Origin: an uncultured Alphaproteobacteria bacterium
GTDB taxonomy: Bacteria; Pseudomonadota; Alphaproteobacteria; Rhizobiales; Hyphomicrobiaceae
Direction: 5' to 3'
Assembly: GCA_937950105.1 (NCBI GenBank)
Contig: CALFEM010000614.1
Span: forward strand, 1-6,162
Length of the DNA: 6,162 bases
Under the pieces are notes generated by a model. That model saw only the letters and a list, made by a program, of their open reading frames with translations, ran no database searches and was not told where the DNA came from. Shown in pieces: positions 1 to 5,909 of this stretch. The position numbers and the translations under genes were made by a program. Positions within the stretch are counted from its first letter, which is position 1. Every line of letters begins with the position of its first letter.

Positions 1-47
1 ACGAGATGCCTAAGTGACTGGAGTTCAGACGTGTGCTCTTCCGATCT
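1..47 (+). other. Illumina TruSeq index adapter (sequencing artefact)
   Basis: These bases are synthetic. Positions 1-7 (ACGAGAT) are the end of the Illumina P7 flow-cell sequence. Positions 8-13 (GCCTAA) are a six-base index, the reverse complement of TTAGGC, which I recall as TruSeq index 3. Positions 14-47 are the full 34-base TruSeq read-2 adapter ending in CTTCCGATCT. Genomic sequence starts at 48, in frame with the tadB fragment. The adapter should be trimmed, and the contig end here is an assembly end rather than a biological boundary. Confidence 0.98.
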
Positions 48-187
48 CGCTCATCTACCTTTCGTCGCCCGGTTACATCGGCATGCTGTTCTCCACTCGC
101 ACCGGCAACTTCATGCTGCTCGGCTCGGCGTTCTGGATGTTCTGCGGCGTCATGGTCATGCGTAAGATGATCAACTTCAAGTTCTGA
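48..187 (+). CDS. tadB: TadB, Tad pilus assembly inner-membrane protein (C-terminal fragment)
   Basis: This is the 3' end of a gene truncated by the contig end. The first complete codon is at 50 and the TGA stop at 185-187, giving 45 visible residues, starting LIYLSSPGYIGMLF and ending RKMINFKF. The fragment has a Pro-Gly-Tyr turn, then a hydrophobic membrane segment (about residues 22-38, FMLLGSAFWMFCGVMVM) and a short basic tail, as in the last transmembrane helix of T2SSF-family TadB proteins. TadB pairs with TadC as the inner-membrane platform on which the TadA ATPase drives Flp pilin assembly. The assignment rests mainly on the tadC gene directly downstream, because the fragment alone is short. 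Alternative: another small-tailed T2SSF protein, which is unlikely in this context. Confidence 0.8.
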
Positions 188-265
188 GGGCGCGTCTCTC
201 GGAGTGGAATGGTTCGCTGCGGCCTGCCAGAGAGCGGCGCGGCGTTGAAAGGCCCGGTGGCTGCG

Positions 266-1243
266 ATGATGGAGTTCATCGATTTCGTTGTCCGTCCCCA
301 GTTCCTGGTGACGTTCTTCGCCTCGATCTCGGCGTTCGCGACGGTGCTGACCATCGTGCTGCCGATGCTCGATCGCGATCGCACCAGTCAGCGCATGAAG
401 GTGATGGCGGTGGAGCGCGACAAGATGCGCGCTTCGCGTCTTGCCGAGATGGCGGCGAAGGACGGCAAGGGCGGCAAGCTGCGTCAGGCGCCGAAGGGCT
501 TTATGCAGAAGGTCGTCGACATGCTCGACCTTCGCGCCCGCTTCGACAACGACGAGGCGCGCAACAAGCTGAAGATGGCGGGCCTGCGCGGTCAGGCGCA
601 GCTCGTCGCCTACATGTTCTTCCGCGTGGCGGTGCCGCCGATCGCTTTCGTGGTGGCGCTGTTCTATCTGTTCGTGATGGCTAAGCTCGCCTATCCGCCG
701 GTCGTCAAGATTCTCATCGCTCTCGGCTTCGGCGTGTTCGGCTTCTATCTTCCGAACGTGCTGCTCGAGAACCGCATCCAGAAGCGCCAGCTGTCGATCC
801 GCCAGGCGTTTCCCGACTCGCTCGACATGCTGCTGATCTGCGTGCAGTCGGGCATGTCGGTGGAAGCCGCCTTCGCCAAGGTCGCCAAGGAAGCCGCGTC
901 GCAGTCGATCGAGCTTGCCGAAGAACTGTCGCTGACGACCGCCGAACTGTCCTATCTGCAGGATCGGCGGGTCGCCTTCGAGAACCTCGGCAAACGCACC
1001 GGCATTCCGGGCGTCCGAGCGGTGGCGACGGCGCTCATCCAGGCCGAACGCTACGGTACTCCGGTCGGTCAGGCTTTGCGCGTGATGGCCAAGGAGAACC
1101 GCGACATGCGCATGGGCGAAGCCGAGAAGAAGGCCGCCGCACTGCCGCCGAAGCTGACCGTGCCGATGATCATCTTCTTCCTGCCGGTGCTCTTCATCGT
1201 CATCATGGGGCCGGCAGTCATCCAGACCATGGGACTCGAGTAA
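266..1243 (+). CDS. tadC: TadC, Tad pilus assembly inner-membrane platform protein
   Basis: This is a T2SSF-family (GspF-like) membrane protein of the Tad/Flp pilus system, expected to form the inner-membrane platform with TadB. From ATG 266 it is 325 residues. Hydrophobic segments lie at about 13-35, 114-139, 145-166 and 298-320, with a basic cytoplasmic stretch after the first (QRMKVMAVERDKMRASR). The T2SSF core begins near residue 178 and contains the family-typical stretches AFPDSLDMLLICVQSGMSVE, LTTAELSYLQDRR, QAERYGTPVGQALRVMA and AALPPKLTVPMI. The frame is open back to ATG 209 (344 residues), which has GGAG only four bases upstream. I prefer 266 (or 269) because homologues I recall begin near this hydrophobic segment and GGTGG at 256-260 is suitably spaced. 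The gene follows tadB by 78 bases, probably in one operon, and is followed by an intrinsic terminator, so it is the last gene of this transcript. Confidence 0.93.
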   Translation: MMEFIDFVVRPQFLVTFFASISAFATVLTIVLPMLDRDRTSQRMKVMAVERDKMRASRLAEMAAKDGKGGKLRQAPKGFMQKVVDMLDLRARFDNDEARNKLKMAGLRGQAQLVAYMFFRVAVPPIAFVVALFYLFVMAKLAYPPVVKILIALGFGVFGFYLPNVLLENRIQKRQLSIRQAFPDSLDMLLICVQSGMSVEAAFAKVAKEAASQSIELAEELSLTTAELSYLQDRRVAFENLGKRTGIPGVRAVATALIQAERYGTPVGQALRVMAKENRDMRMGEAEKKAAALPPKLTVPMIIFFLPVLFIVIMGPAVIQTMGLE

Positions 1244-1276
1244 GTCCCGCTTACGCCGGCCACGATGCACAACGGG

Positions 1277-1304
1277 AAAGGGCGCGCAGGTCGCGCCCTT
1301 TTTT
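1277..1304 (+). terminator. Intrinsic terminator of the tad block
   Basis: A perfect ten-base-pair stem (1277-1286 with 1292-1301) encloses a five-base loop (CAGGT). Its core is GGGCGCG/CGCGCCC, flanked by AAA/TTT, and the T run covers 1299-1304. It lies 33 bases after the tadC stop and 5 bases from the stop of the convergent kinase gene. On the - strand the stem is followed only by TTT and then C-rich sequence, so it may end the leftward transcript too, but less efficiently. Confidence 0.9.
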
Positions 1305-1309
1305 GTTGC

Positions 1310-2680
1310 TCAGGCGAGCAGATGCAACATGAGCGCGCGCAGTTCGGCCGGGCGCACAGGCTTGCGCAGTATCTCGCAGCCCGCTTGCGTCATGCGGTGC
1401 GCCAGATCGGCGGTGTGATCGGCGGTGATGACGATCGCCGGCAGGCGTTGAGAAGAGGCGCGCCGCAAGCGCGTCACCGCAGTGGTGCCGAGTTCTCCGT
1501 GATCGAGATGGTAATCGGCCAGCACGATCGACGGCACGAAGTCACCCGCGGCGATGAGTGCGTCGATGCCTGCGAGATCGCGTGCGACGCGAACCTCGCA
1601 GGACCACTTGGCGAGCAGGGATTGCATCGCGGTGACGACGCTCGGATCGTTGTCGATGACGACCACGCGCGTGCCGCCGAGGCCGATCGCATCCGGCGCC
1701 ATCAGCGGGCGTCGGTCCGGTTCGGGGCGCGCTGCGGGCAGGGACGTTGCCGGTGCCGTGAGCGTGAACCGGGTGCCCTTGCCGGAGCGGGAGCAGAGCG
1801 CGATTCCGTGATCGAGTGTCTGCGCCATGCGACCGACGATCGAGAGGCCGAGGCCGAAGCCGCCGCGGTTGGACTCGCCGGCCGTCGAGCCGCGCTGGAA
1901 CTCCTCGAAGATGCGATCCTGCTCGGCGAGTGGAATGCCGCTGCCGGTGTCCCAGACCTCGATGCGGATCGCGCTGCCGCGCCGCCGGGCCGCGAGCAGA
2001 ATGCCGCCGCGCTGCGTGTAGTGCAGCGCATTGGCGAGCAGGTTCTGCAGGATGCGCCGGAGCATCAAGGCATCCGAGAGCACGCACAGATCGTTGGAGC
2101 GGCAGGCGAGATCGAGGCCCTTGGCGTCGACCAGCGGCTTCAGGTCCACGAGCAGCGAATGGAACAGCGGCTTCAGTGCGATCGGCTCGATCGCCGGCTT
2201 GATGACGCCGGCTTCGAGCTTGGAGATGTCGAGCATGGTGCGCAGCAGTTCTTCGATCGACGAGAGTGCATGATCGACCTGGCCGGCCAGCGCCCGGTGT
2301 TCGTCCGTGTCGACGCCGTCGATGAGCGCGGAGAGTGACAGCCGCGCGGCGTGCAGGGGCTGCAGCACGTCGTGGCTGACGGCGGTGAAGAACCGCGTCT
2401 TCACCTTGCTCGCGCGCTCGGCGGTGTCGCGGGCGACGGTCAGTTGCTCGTTCAGCGTCTCGAGGTGATCGAGCGCCGATTTCAGTTCTTCGGTGCGTAC
2501 CCTCACCTGGCTTTCGAGGCCGATCGCCGTCTGGAAGATCGAGTAGGCATTGGCCTGCTGGTCGAGCGAGCGCTCGACGCGGTTCATCAGCGCCTGGTTG
2601 ATTTTTTCGAGCTTGGCGACGCGCCGCTCGAGGCTTTCGGGAACGCTCGTGCGGCCGTTCGTCTGCTCACCCGACGACAT
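1310..2680 (-). CDS. nahK: NahK-like hybrid histidine kinase (HisKA-HATPase-REC)
   Basis: This is a soluble 456-residue hybrid sensor kinase. Residues 16-95 form a long coiled coil with no PAS, GAF or membrane segment. The phospho-acceptor is H103 in the H-box SHDVLQPLHA. The ATPase domain shows the N-box (N213, N217), the G1 box DTGSGIP (244-250), the F-box IFEEF (257-261) and the G2 box GGFGLGLS (273-280). A linker leads to a C-terminal receiver domain with acidic residues D343 and D345, phospho-acceptor D389 (LADYHL), T419 and K440 (RKPV), all intact. The coiled coil and H-box closely resemble the NahK/ErcS' type of kinase. The gene starts two bases after the FIST gene's stop, with no strong ribosome-binding site, suggesting translational coupling. 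By analogy with P. aeruginosa NosP-NahK, the FIST protein would modulate autophosphorylation, and phosphate would pass through a separate Hpt protein not in this window. Kinase function is well supported; the nahK name rests on architecture and neighbour. Confidence 0.93.
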   Translation of the reverse strand: MSSGEQTNGRTSVPESLERRVAKLEKINQALMNRVERSLDQQANAYSIFQTAIGLESQVRVRTEELKSALDHLETLNEQLTVARDTAERASKVKTRFFTAVSHDVLQPLHAARLSLSALIDGVDTDEHRALAGQVDHALSSIEELLRTMLDISKLEAGVIKPAIEPIALKPLFHSLLVDLKPLVDAKGLDLACRSNDLCVLSDALMLRRILQNLLANALHYTQRGGILLAARRRGSAIRIEVWDTGSGIPLAEQDRIFEEFQRGSTAGESNRGGFGLGLSIVGRMAQTLDHGIALCSRSGKGTRFTLTAPATSLPAARPEPDRRPLMAPDAIGLGGTRVVVIDNDPSVVTAMQSLLAKWSCEVRVARDLAGIDALIAAGDFVPSIVLADYHLDHGELGTTAVTRLRRASSQRLPAIVITADHTADLAHRMTQAGCEILRKPVRPAELRALMLHLLA

Positions 2681-2682
2681 GG

Positions 2683-3846
2683 CTAGCCCGCCGCGCTCGC
2701 CGACCGGCCGAAGGCGATGCCGGTCAGCGTCTGGTTGAGGTGCATGGCGTTGAACTGTTCGCCGTAGGTGTGGAATCCGACGACGTGGAAGCGGCGGTAG
2801 ATGTCGGCGAGCTGATGCCGGATCTGGCGGTTCTCGGCGTCGAGCTTGCGCAGGATGCAGTCGAAGCCGAGCACGATATCGATGCCGCCGAGCGAACTTT
2901 CGACGGCCTGCAGCGTGCGCTGCGTGGCGAGCGTCATCTCCTGCGGATTGGCGACGGTGAAGACGAGGCCCTCGTCGATGGCGCAGAAGAACGTCAGGCT
3001 GCCGTCGGGGTTCATGTTGCGGATCGAGCGGCAGTAGTAGTCGCCACCGACCCGCACGACGAGCGGATACGACGCGAAGCTGAACGGTCCGAGATCGTCC
3101 GGCAGCAGGCCGATCGCGGCCGCGTATTCCTGCGCCGCCGGCTCCGCGTTGAGTTCGTGCACGATCCGCCGCTCGGTGTCGGCGGCGGTGACGACGAGCT
3201 TGGCGCCGGTCGGCTCGAAGTTCTGCGATTTGAAGACGCGGAACGGAACCTCGCTCTCGACCATGATGAGCAGCGCGGCGCGTTGCAGCACACGGCCCTT
3301 GTGGATCAGCGAGGTTTCGCGGAAGGCGAGATCGTCACCCGCCGAACCGCCGACCAGCTGCACATCGTCCATCGCCCAATGCACGGCGGCGATCAGCGTC
3401 TCCTCGGCGTTCGACAGACCATCGACGAGCATGACGCCGAACACGCGATCTCGCATCGGATGGCGAACGCCGAACTTCGACTTCAGCCGGCGTGCCAGTT
3501 CCCTGGCCTGCTCGACGCCGGACTGGTCGACCGAGTAGATGGCCTCGGCGAGCACGCGGAAACCACGATAGGGGAAGGCCACGGCGACGATACCGCCCTG
3601 GGTCATGCCGTCTAGCGTTATCTCGCCGGAGGTCGAACAGCCGCTGATCTCGGTGCCCGGATAGGCGCGCCGCAACAGCTCGGCGACGAGCTTCACGTGA
3701 TGCGCCGGCGAATAGAAGACGATGATGTGCTGGAACGGCCCCGGGCCGAGCGCTGTGGCTATTTCGGTGATCGCGGCGGCCGTGCCCGGCAGCGAACTCG
3801 CAGCGGATGCGATGCCGCACGAGCCGACGTTCGGCGTGGCTGCCAA
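2683..3846 (-). CDS. nosP: NosP-like FIST-domain sensor protein
   Basis: A cytoplasmic FIST_N plus FIST_C protein of 387 residues if it starts at TTG 3846. FIST_N covers about residues 35-225, with FQHIIVFYSP (38-47), the turn SGCSTSGEI (68-76) and LVGGSAGDD (164-172). FIST_C covers about 230-375 and ends in the family-typical GFHTYGEQFNAMHLNQTLTG (357-376). FIST domains sense small ligands; the NosP subgroup binds haem and nitric oxide and is encoded beside a NahK-type kinase, exactly as here (two-base gap). Candidate haem ligands among the histidines include H40, H49, H50, H156, H182, H230, H354, H359 and H369; I cannot say which applies. The reading frame is open up to ATG 4008, but that extension would overlap the moaD-like gene and shows no FIST features, whereas TTG 3846 has a strong Shine-Dalgarno. 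Alternative: a FIST sensor for another ligand. The domain call is secure; NO sensing is inferred from the pairing. Confidence 0.88.
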   Translation of the reverse strand: MAATPNVGSCGIASAASSLPGTAAAITEIATALGPGPFQHIIVFYSPAHHVKLVAELLRRAYPGTEISGCSTSGEITLDGMTQGGIVAVAFPYRGFRVLAEAIYSVDQSGVEQARELARRLKSKFGVRHPMRDRVFGVMLVDGLSNAEETLIAAVHWAMDDVQLVGGSAGDDLAFRETSLIHKGRVLQRAALLIMVESEVPFRVFKSQNFEPTGAKLVVTAADTERRIVHELNAEPAAQEYAAAIGLLPDDLGPFSFASYPLVVRVGGDYYCRSIRNMNPDGSLTFFCAIDEGLVFTVANPQEMTLATQRTLQAVESSLGGIDIVLGFDCILRKLDAENRQIRHQLADIYRRFHVVGFHTYGEQFNAMHLNQTLTGIAFGRSASAAG

Positions 3847-3983
3847 GGCGAAGATCCTCCCGCGGACGATGTGGCGCCCGCTTCCTTCGCAAAGCGAGGG
3901 GTGGGCGCTCGTTATGGCCGGGAAGGTGCCATACGCCGTCGCGGCCCGCAACGTCCGCGCCTCGAGGCGGTTCACGCGTGCTA
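3847..3983 (-). other. Gap between the moaD-like and FIST genes
   Basis: These 137 bases separate the AOR-type genes from the sensor-kinase pair. They hold the FIST ribosome-binding site (3855-3861) and a six-base inverted repeat, TATGGC at 3913-3918 and GCCATA at 3928-3933. There is no stem with a T run that would make a terminator. A weak TTGCGG/TATGGC pair exists on the - strand, but it is not convincing as a promoter. Transcription could run through or start here. Confidence 0.5.
3855..3861 (-). promoter_or_regulatory. Ribosome-binding site that sets the FIST gene start
   Basis: On the - strand, GGGAGGA stands eight bases before TTG at 3846-3844, which is in frame with the FIST protein. 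It is the best Shine-Dalgarno in the area. It supports a TTG start giving 387 residues over the upstream ATG at 4008, which would add 54 unrelated residues. Confidence 0.75.
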
Positions 3984-4250
3984 TCAGCCGCCGGCCACCG
4001 GCGGCCAAACGGCCAGCGCATCGCCACTGCTCAGAGCGGTTCGCCCACGGCTGCCGGGCGGCTGGAAGACGCCATTCAACAGCACGAGGTGGCGCGATTC
4101 GCGCGGCACGTTATGTGCGTCGAGCAGGGCATCGATGGTGGTGCCGCTGGCGACCTCGACGCGTGCTTCGTTGCGCGTATGCCCGGCGGGGAGGAAAACG
4201 CCGAGCGAAGCGTAGAGCTTGAGGGTGACGGGTATGGTCGGTGCGGTCAC
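3984..4250 (-). CDS. MoaD/ThiS-family sulfur carrier protein, AOR-associated
   Basis: An 88-residue beta-grasp sulfur carrier. It begins with a strand containing KLYASLG, has the TTIDALLDAHNVP helix, a central LVLLNGVFQ strand, the LSSGDALAVWPPV stretch, and a C-terminal Gly-Gly (87-88), the residues that are adenylated and thiocarboxylated in this family. In MoaD the thiocarboxylate donates the dithiolene sulfurs of molybdopterin, which is also the tungsten pterin. MoaD-like genes with an FPPV-type ending commonly sit beside AOR genes, so this copy probably serves tungstopterin synthesis for the AOR encoded upstream. The start codon is GTG (4250), with AAGGGAAGGA at 4261-4270 as ribosome-binding site. 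It lies 25 bases downstream of the FAD oxidoreductase, in the same operon. Alternatives are ThiS or a carrier for another sulfur-transfer route; the family call is firm and the partner is inferred. Confidence 0.85.
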   Translation of the reverse strand: MTAPTIPVTLKLYASLGVFLPAGHTRNEARVEVASGTTIDALLDAHNVPRESRHLVLLNGVFQPPGSRGRTALSSGDALAVWPPVAGG

Positions 4251-4260
4251 CGGTGACGCT

Positions 4261-4270
4261 TCCTTCCCTT
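4261..4270 (-). promoter_or_regulatory. Ribosome-binding site of the moaD-like gene
   Basis: The purine-rich AAGGGAAGGA on the - strand lies ten bases before the GTG codon at 4250-4248, in the short gap after the oxidoreductase stop. It supports the GTG start; no in-frame ATG is nearby. Confidence 0.6.
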
Positions 4271-4275
4271 CGTCG

Positions 4276-5589
4276 TCACGCGACCTTGGCGATCGGCGTG
4301 TTGACGTGCGGCGACAGCGGGCCGTCGTTGGCGCTGCCCTGGGTCACGGCGATGTAGGCCTCGCGCAACCGCTCCGGCGCCTCGATCAGCCGGTCGCGCC
4401 ATTCGCCGAGCTTGAGGCCGGTCTGGATCAGGCCGCGCAGCATGCCGACGTGATCGGTAAGGCCCACACACTGTGCGCCGACCAGCCGATCGCCCTCGAA
4501 CTCGAGCTTCAGGTATTTGAAGTTGTCCTCGTCGATCAGCTTGGCGGTCTTGCCGAGCGGCGCGCCCTGCCAGAGGCCGAACGAGGAGGAAATCAGCCCC
4601 ATCGTGTCGAGGACGTTCATGTTGAGGGAGCCTTTGTGCGGCGTCACGCGGCCCGCCATGTTGAGTGCGGCAAGGCGGCCGTGCTCCACGGCGACGGGCT
4701 GGATCGCCAGCATGTCCGGCTTACCGGTCGAGATGTCGAGCCCCTCGCAGCAGTCGCCGGCGGCGTAGACGTCGGGCGCGCTCGTCTGCAGGAAGCGGTC
4801 GACCTTGATGCCGACGTTGGTGTCGATGCCCGAGCCCACGAGGAACCCGGTGTTGGAGCGCACGCCGACGGCGAGCACCACGAGCGAGGCCGGCACGGCC
4901 TGACCGTTGGAGAGATCGACAGTGAGCTTGCCGGCGGGGTCGTCGCTGCCGGGCCGAATGCCGTTGACCTTGGTGTTGACGAGGACATTGACGCCCTTCT
5001 TCGTGCACCAGCGGCCCAGCATGCCGCCAGCGGTCTCGTCCATCATGCGCGCGACCATACGCGGCGCGAGTTCGACGACGGTGATCTTGCAGCCGCGCAG
5101 ATAAAGCGCTTCGAGAATGATCGAACCGATGAAACCGGCGCCGACGAGCACCACCGGCGCGCCCTTGTGCGCGTGCTTCAGGATCTCGCGCGCGTCGTCG
5201 AGCGTCCAGCACGTCTCGACGCCTTCGAGGTTCGCCCCCGGCATGCGCGGGATGATCGGCGAAGCGCCCGTTGCGATCAGCAGCTTGTCATAGGGCAGCG
5301 TCTCGCCGCCGTTGCCCATGTAGAGCTTGTGCCCTGCCACATCGACGCCGCCCGCGCGGCCCGTGATGTAGCGAATCCCGAGCTTGTCGTAGTGGCCGGC
5401 TGTCTGGCGCAGGTGCGTGCCGTCCTCGCCGATCTTGCCGTAGATGTAATACGGGATCGCCATGCGCGAATAGGGCGGCTCGTTGCCATCGCCGCCGATC
5501 AGCGTGATGGAGGCGTTGCGGTCGAGCGAGCGCAGCGTCTCGGCGGCGGTGACGCCCGCGGGGCCGGCTCCGAGCACGACATAGTTCAT
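4276..5589 (-). CDS. NAD/FAD-dependent oxidoreductase, probable electron-transfer subunit of AOR
   Basis: A two-dinucleotide-binding-domain flavoprotein of the pyridine nucleotide-disulfide oxidoreductase superfamily, 437 residues from ATG 5589. The FAD site has GAGPAG (7-12), LLIATGASP (103-111) and VYAAGDCCE (274-282). The NAD site has VGAGFIG (149-155) followed by VVE, whose Glu at residue 173 favours NADH over NADPH. There is no CxxxxC redox disulfide, so it is not a thiol reductase; it resembles the NADH:acceptor (rubredoxin/ferredoxin reductase-like) group. The C-terminal domain (about 320-420) follows the usual interface fold. Lying between an AOR gene and a MoaD-like gene, it fits the FAD subunit that lets the A. 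aromaticum AOR reduce NAD+. The frame also has ATG 5604, but GGGAGAG at 5596-5602 is six bases before ATG 5589, which also places the FAD motif nearer the N-terminus. The two adjacent cysteines at 280-281 beside the FAD motif are unusual to my eye. Fold certain; AOR partnership inferred. Confidence 0.9.
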   Translation of the reverse strand: MNYVVLGAGPAGVTAAETLRSLDRNASITLIGGDGNEPPYSRMAIPYYIYGKIGEDGTHLRQTAGHYDKLGIRYITGRAGGVDVAGHKLYMGNGGETLPYDKLLIATGASPIIPRMPGANLEGVETCWTLDDAREILKHAHKGAPVVLVGAGFIGSIILEALYLRGCKITVVELAPRMVARMMDETAGGMLGRWCTKKGVNVLVNTKVNGIRPGSDDPAGKLTVDLSNGQAVPASLVVLAVGVRSNTGFLVGSGIDTNVGIKVDRFLQTSAPDVYAAGDCCEGLDISTGKPDMLAIQPVAVEHGRLAALNMAGRVTPHKGSLNMNVLDTMGLISSSFGLWQGAPLGKTAKLIDEDNFKYLKLEFEGDRLVGAQCVGLTDHVGMLRGLIQTGLKLGEWRDRLIEAPERLREAYIAVTQGSANDGPLSPHVNTPIAKVA

Positions 5590-5595
5590 GGATTT

Positions 5596-5602
5596 CTCTC
5601 CC
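5596..5602 (-). promoter_or_regulatory. Ribosome-binding site of the FAD oxidoreductase
   Basis: GGGAGAG on the - strand is six bases before ATG 5589-5587. The alternative ATG at 5604 overlaps this motif and has no Shine-Dalgarno of its own, so 5589 is the better start. Confidence 0.65.
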
Positions 5603-5714
5603 ATGGGGGAATTTTACTGGTTCGCCGTCGAGCGATCGTAGCACTTTCAAGCGCCACGCCGGTGTAGATCGTCTCGCGGCCGCCGCAAACGCGGGGCGAG
5701 GCGCTCTCTCCGAT

Positions 5715-5739
5715 GTCCTCTCCCGGGACGGGAGAGGAC
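5715..5739. repeat. Perfect inverted repeat (hairpin 1 of the mosaic)
   Basis: Arms 5715-5724 and 5730-5739 pair over ten bases around the loop GGGAC. It is the strongest stem in the gap. No T run follows on either strand. Confidence 0.85.
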
Positions 5740-5818
5740 GCCCGCTGCGCAGGCGAGGGTCCTTTGACAAAGCGAGGCGTAGCCAGCAGTGCGAAGCCCC
5801 TCGTCCGCCCTTCGGGCA

Positions 5819-5837
5819 CCTTCTCCCAGAGAGAAGG
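5819..5837. repeat. Inverted repeat (hairpin 2 of the mosaic)
   Basis: Arms CCTTCTC (5819-5825) and GAGAAGG (5831-5837) enclose the loop CCAGA. It directly follows GCCCTTCGGGC, itself a small palindrome at 5807-5817. Confidence 0.8.
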
Positions 5838-5864
5838 AGTTGAACGCCATCGTCCGTCAATTTT

Positions 5865-5895
5865 CTCCCCATTGCCGGTGCAGGACAATGGGGAG
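5865..5895. repeat. Inverted repeat (hairpin 3 of the mosaic), just after AOR
   Basis: Arms 5865-5874 and 5886-5895 pair over ten bases around an eleven-base loop. On the - strand it begins 15 bases after the AOR stop codon and is followed by AAAATTGACG rather than T residues. It could therefore protect the AOR mRNA 3' end, but it is not a standard terminator. Confidence 0.8.
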
Positions 5896-5909
5896 GGGAA
5901 TTGCCTGCA

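Larger units (their letters stand above)
5700..5900. repeat. Mosaic intergenic repeat element with three inverted repeats
   Basis: The 305-base gap between the AOR and FAD genes (5605-5909) contains three inverted repeats: 5715-5739 (ten base pairs, arms GTCCTCTCCC/GGGAGAGGAC), 5819-5837 (seven base pairs, CCTTCTC/GAGAAGG) and 5865-5895 (ten base pairs, CTCCCCATTG/CAATGGGGAG). Between them are stretches such as GCCCTTCGGGCACC that I recognise from intergenic repeats of Hyphomicrobiales genomes. Open frames across it translate to repeat-type peptides (for example SLWEKVPEGRTRGFALLATP) that are often misannotated as hypothetical genes. No T run follows any stem on either strand, so these are not ordinary terminators. 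They may stabilise or process the mRNA, lowering downstream expression relative to AOR. The part at 5605-5699 shows nothing I recognise beyond the oxidoreductase start region. Confidence 0.75.

Noticed and set aside
73..384. A 103-codon - strand frame over the tadB end and tadC start.
   Set aside because: It is antisense to the real tad genes, with no domain features or ribosome-binding site.
1265..3615. Long + strand open frames (1265-2338 and 2740-3615) opposite the kinase and FIST genes.
   Set aside because: Both are low-complexity antisense frames over genes with intact catalytic or domain motifs, and the first starts inside the tad terminator region.
3880..3910. Possible second copy of the 5700-5900 repeat in the gap before the FIST gene.
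   Set aside because: Only about ten bases (CAAAGCGAGG) match exactly and the palindromes are absent; this could be chance.
4219..5667. A 482-codon open frame on the + strand opposite the FAD oxidoreductase.
   Set aside because: It lies opposite a gene with clear FAD and NAD motifs. Its translation is rich in Arg, Asp, Ala and Val with no recognisable domain, as expected for an antisense frame in high-G+C DNA.
5865..5895. Terminator directly after AOR.
   Set aside because: The stem is good, but AAAATTGACG follows it on the transcribed strand instead of a U run, so it does not fit an intrinsic terminator.
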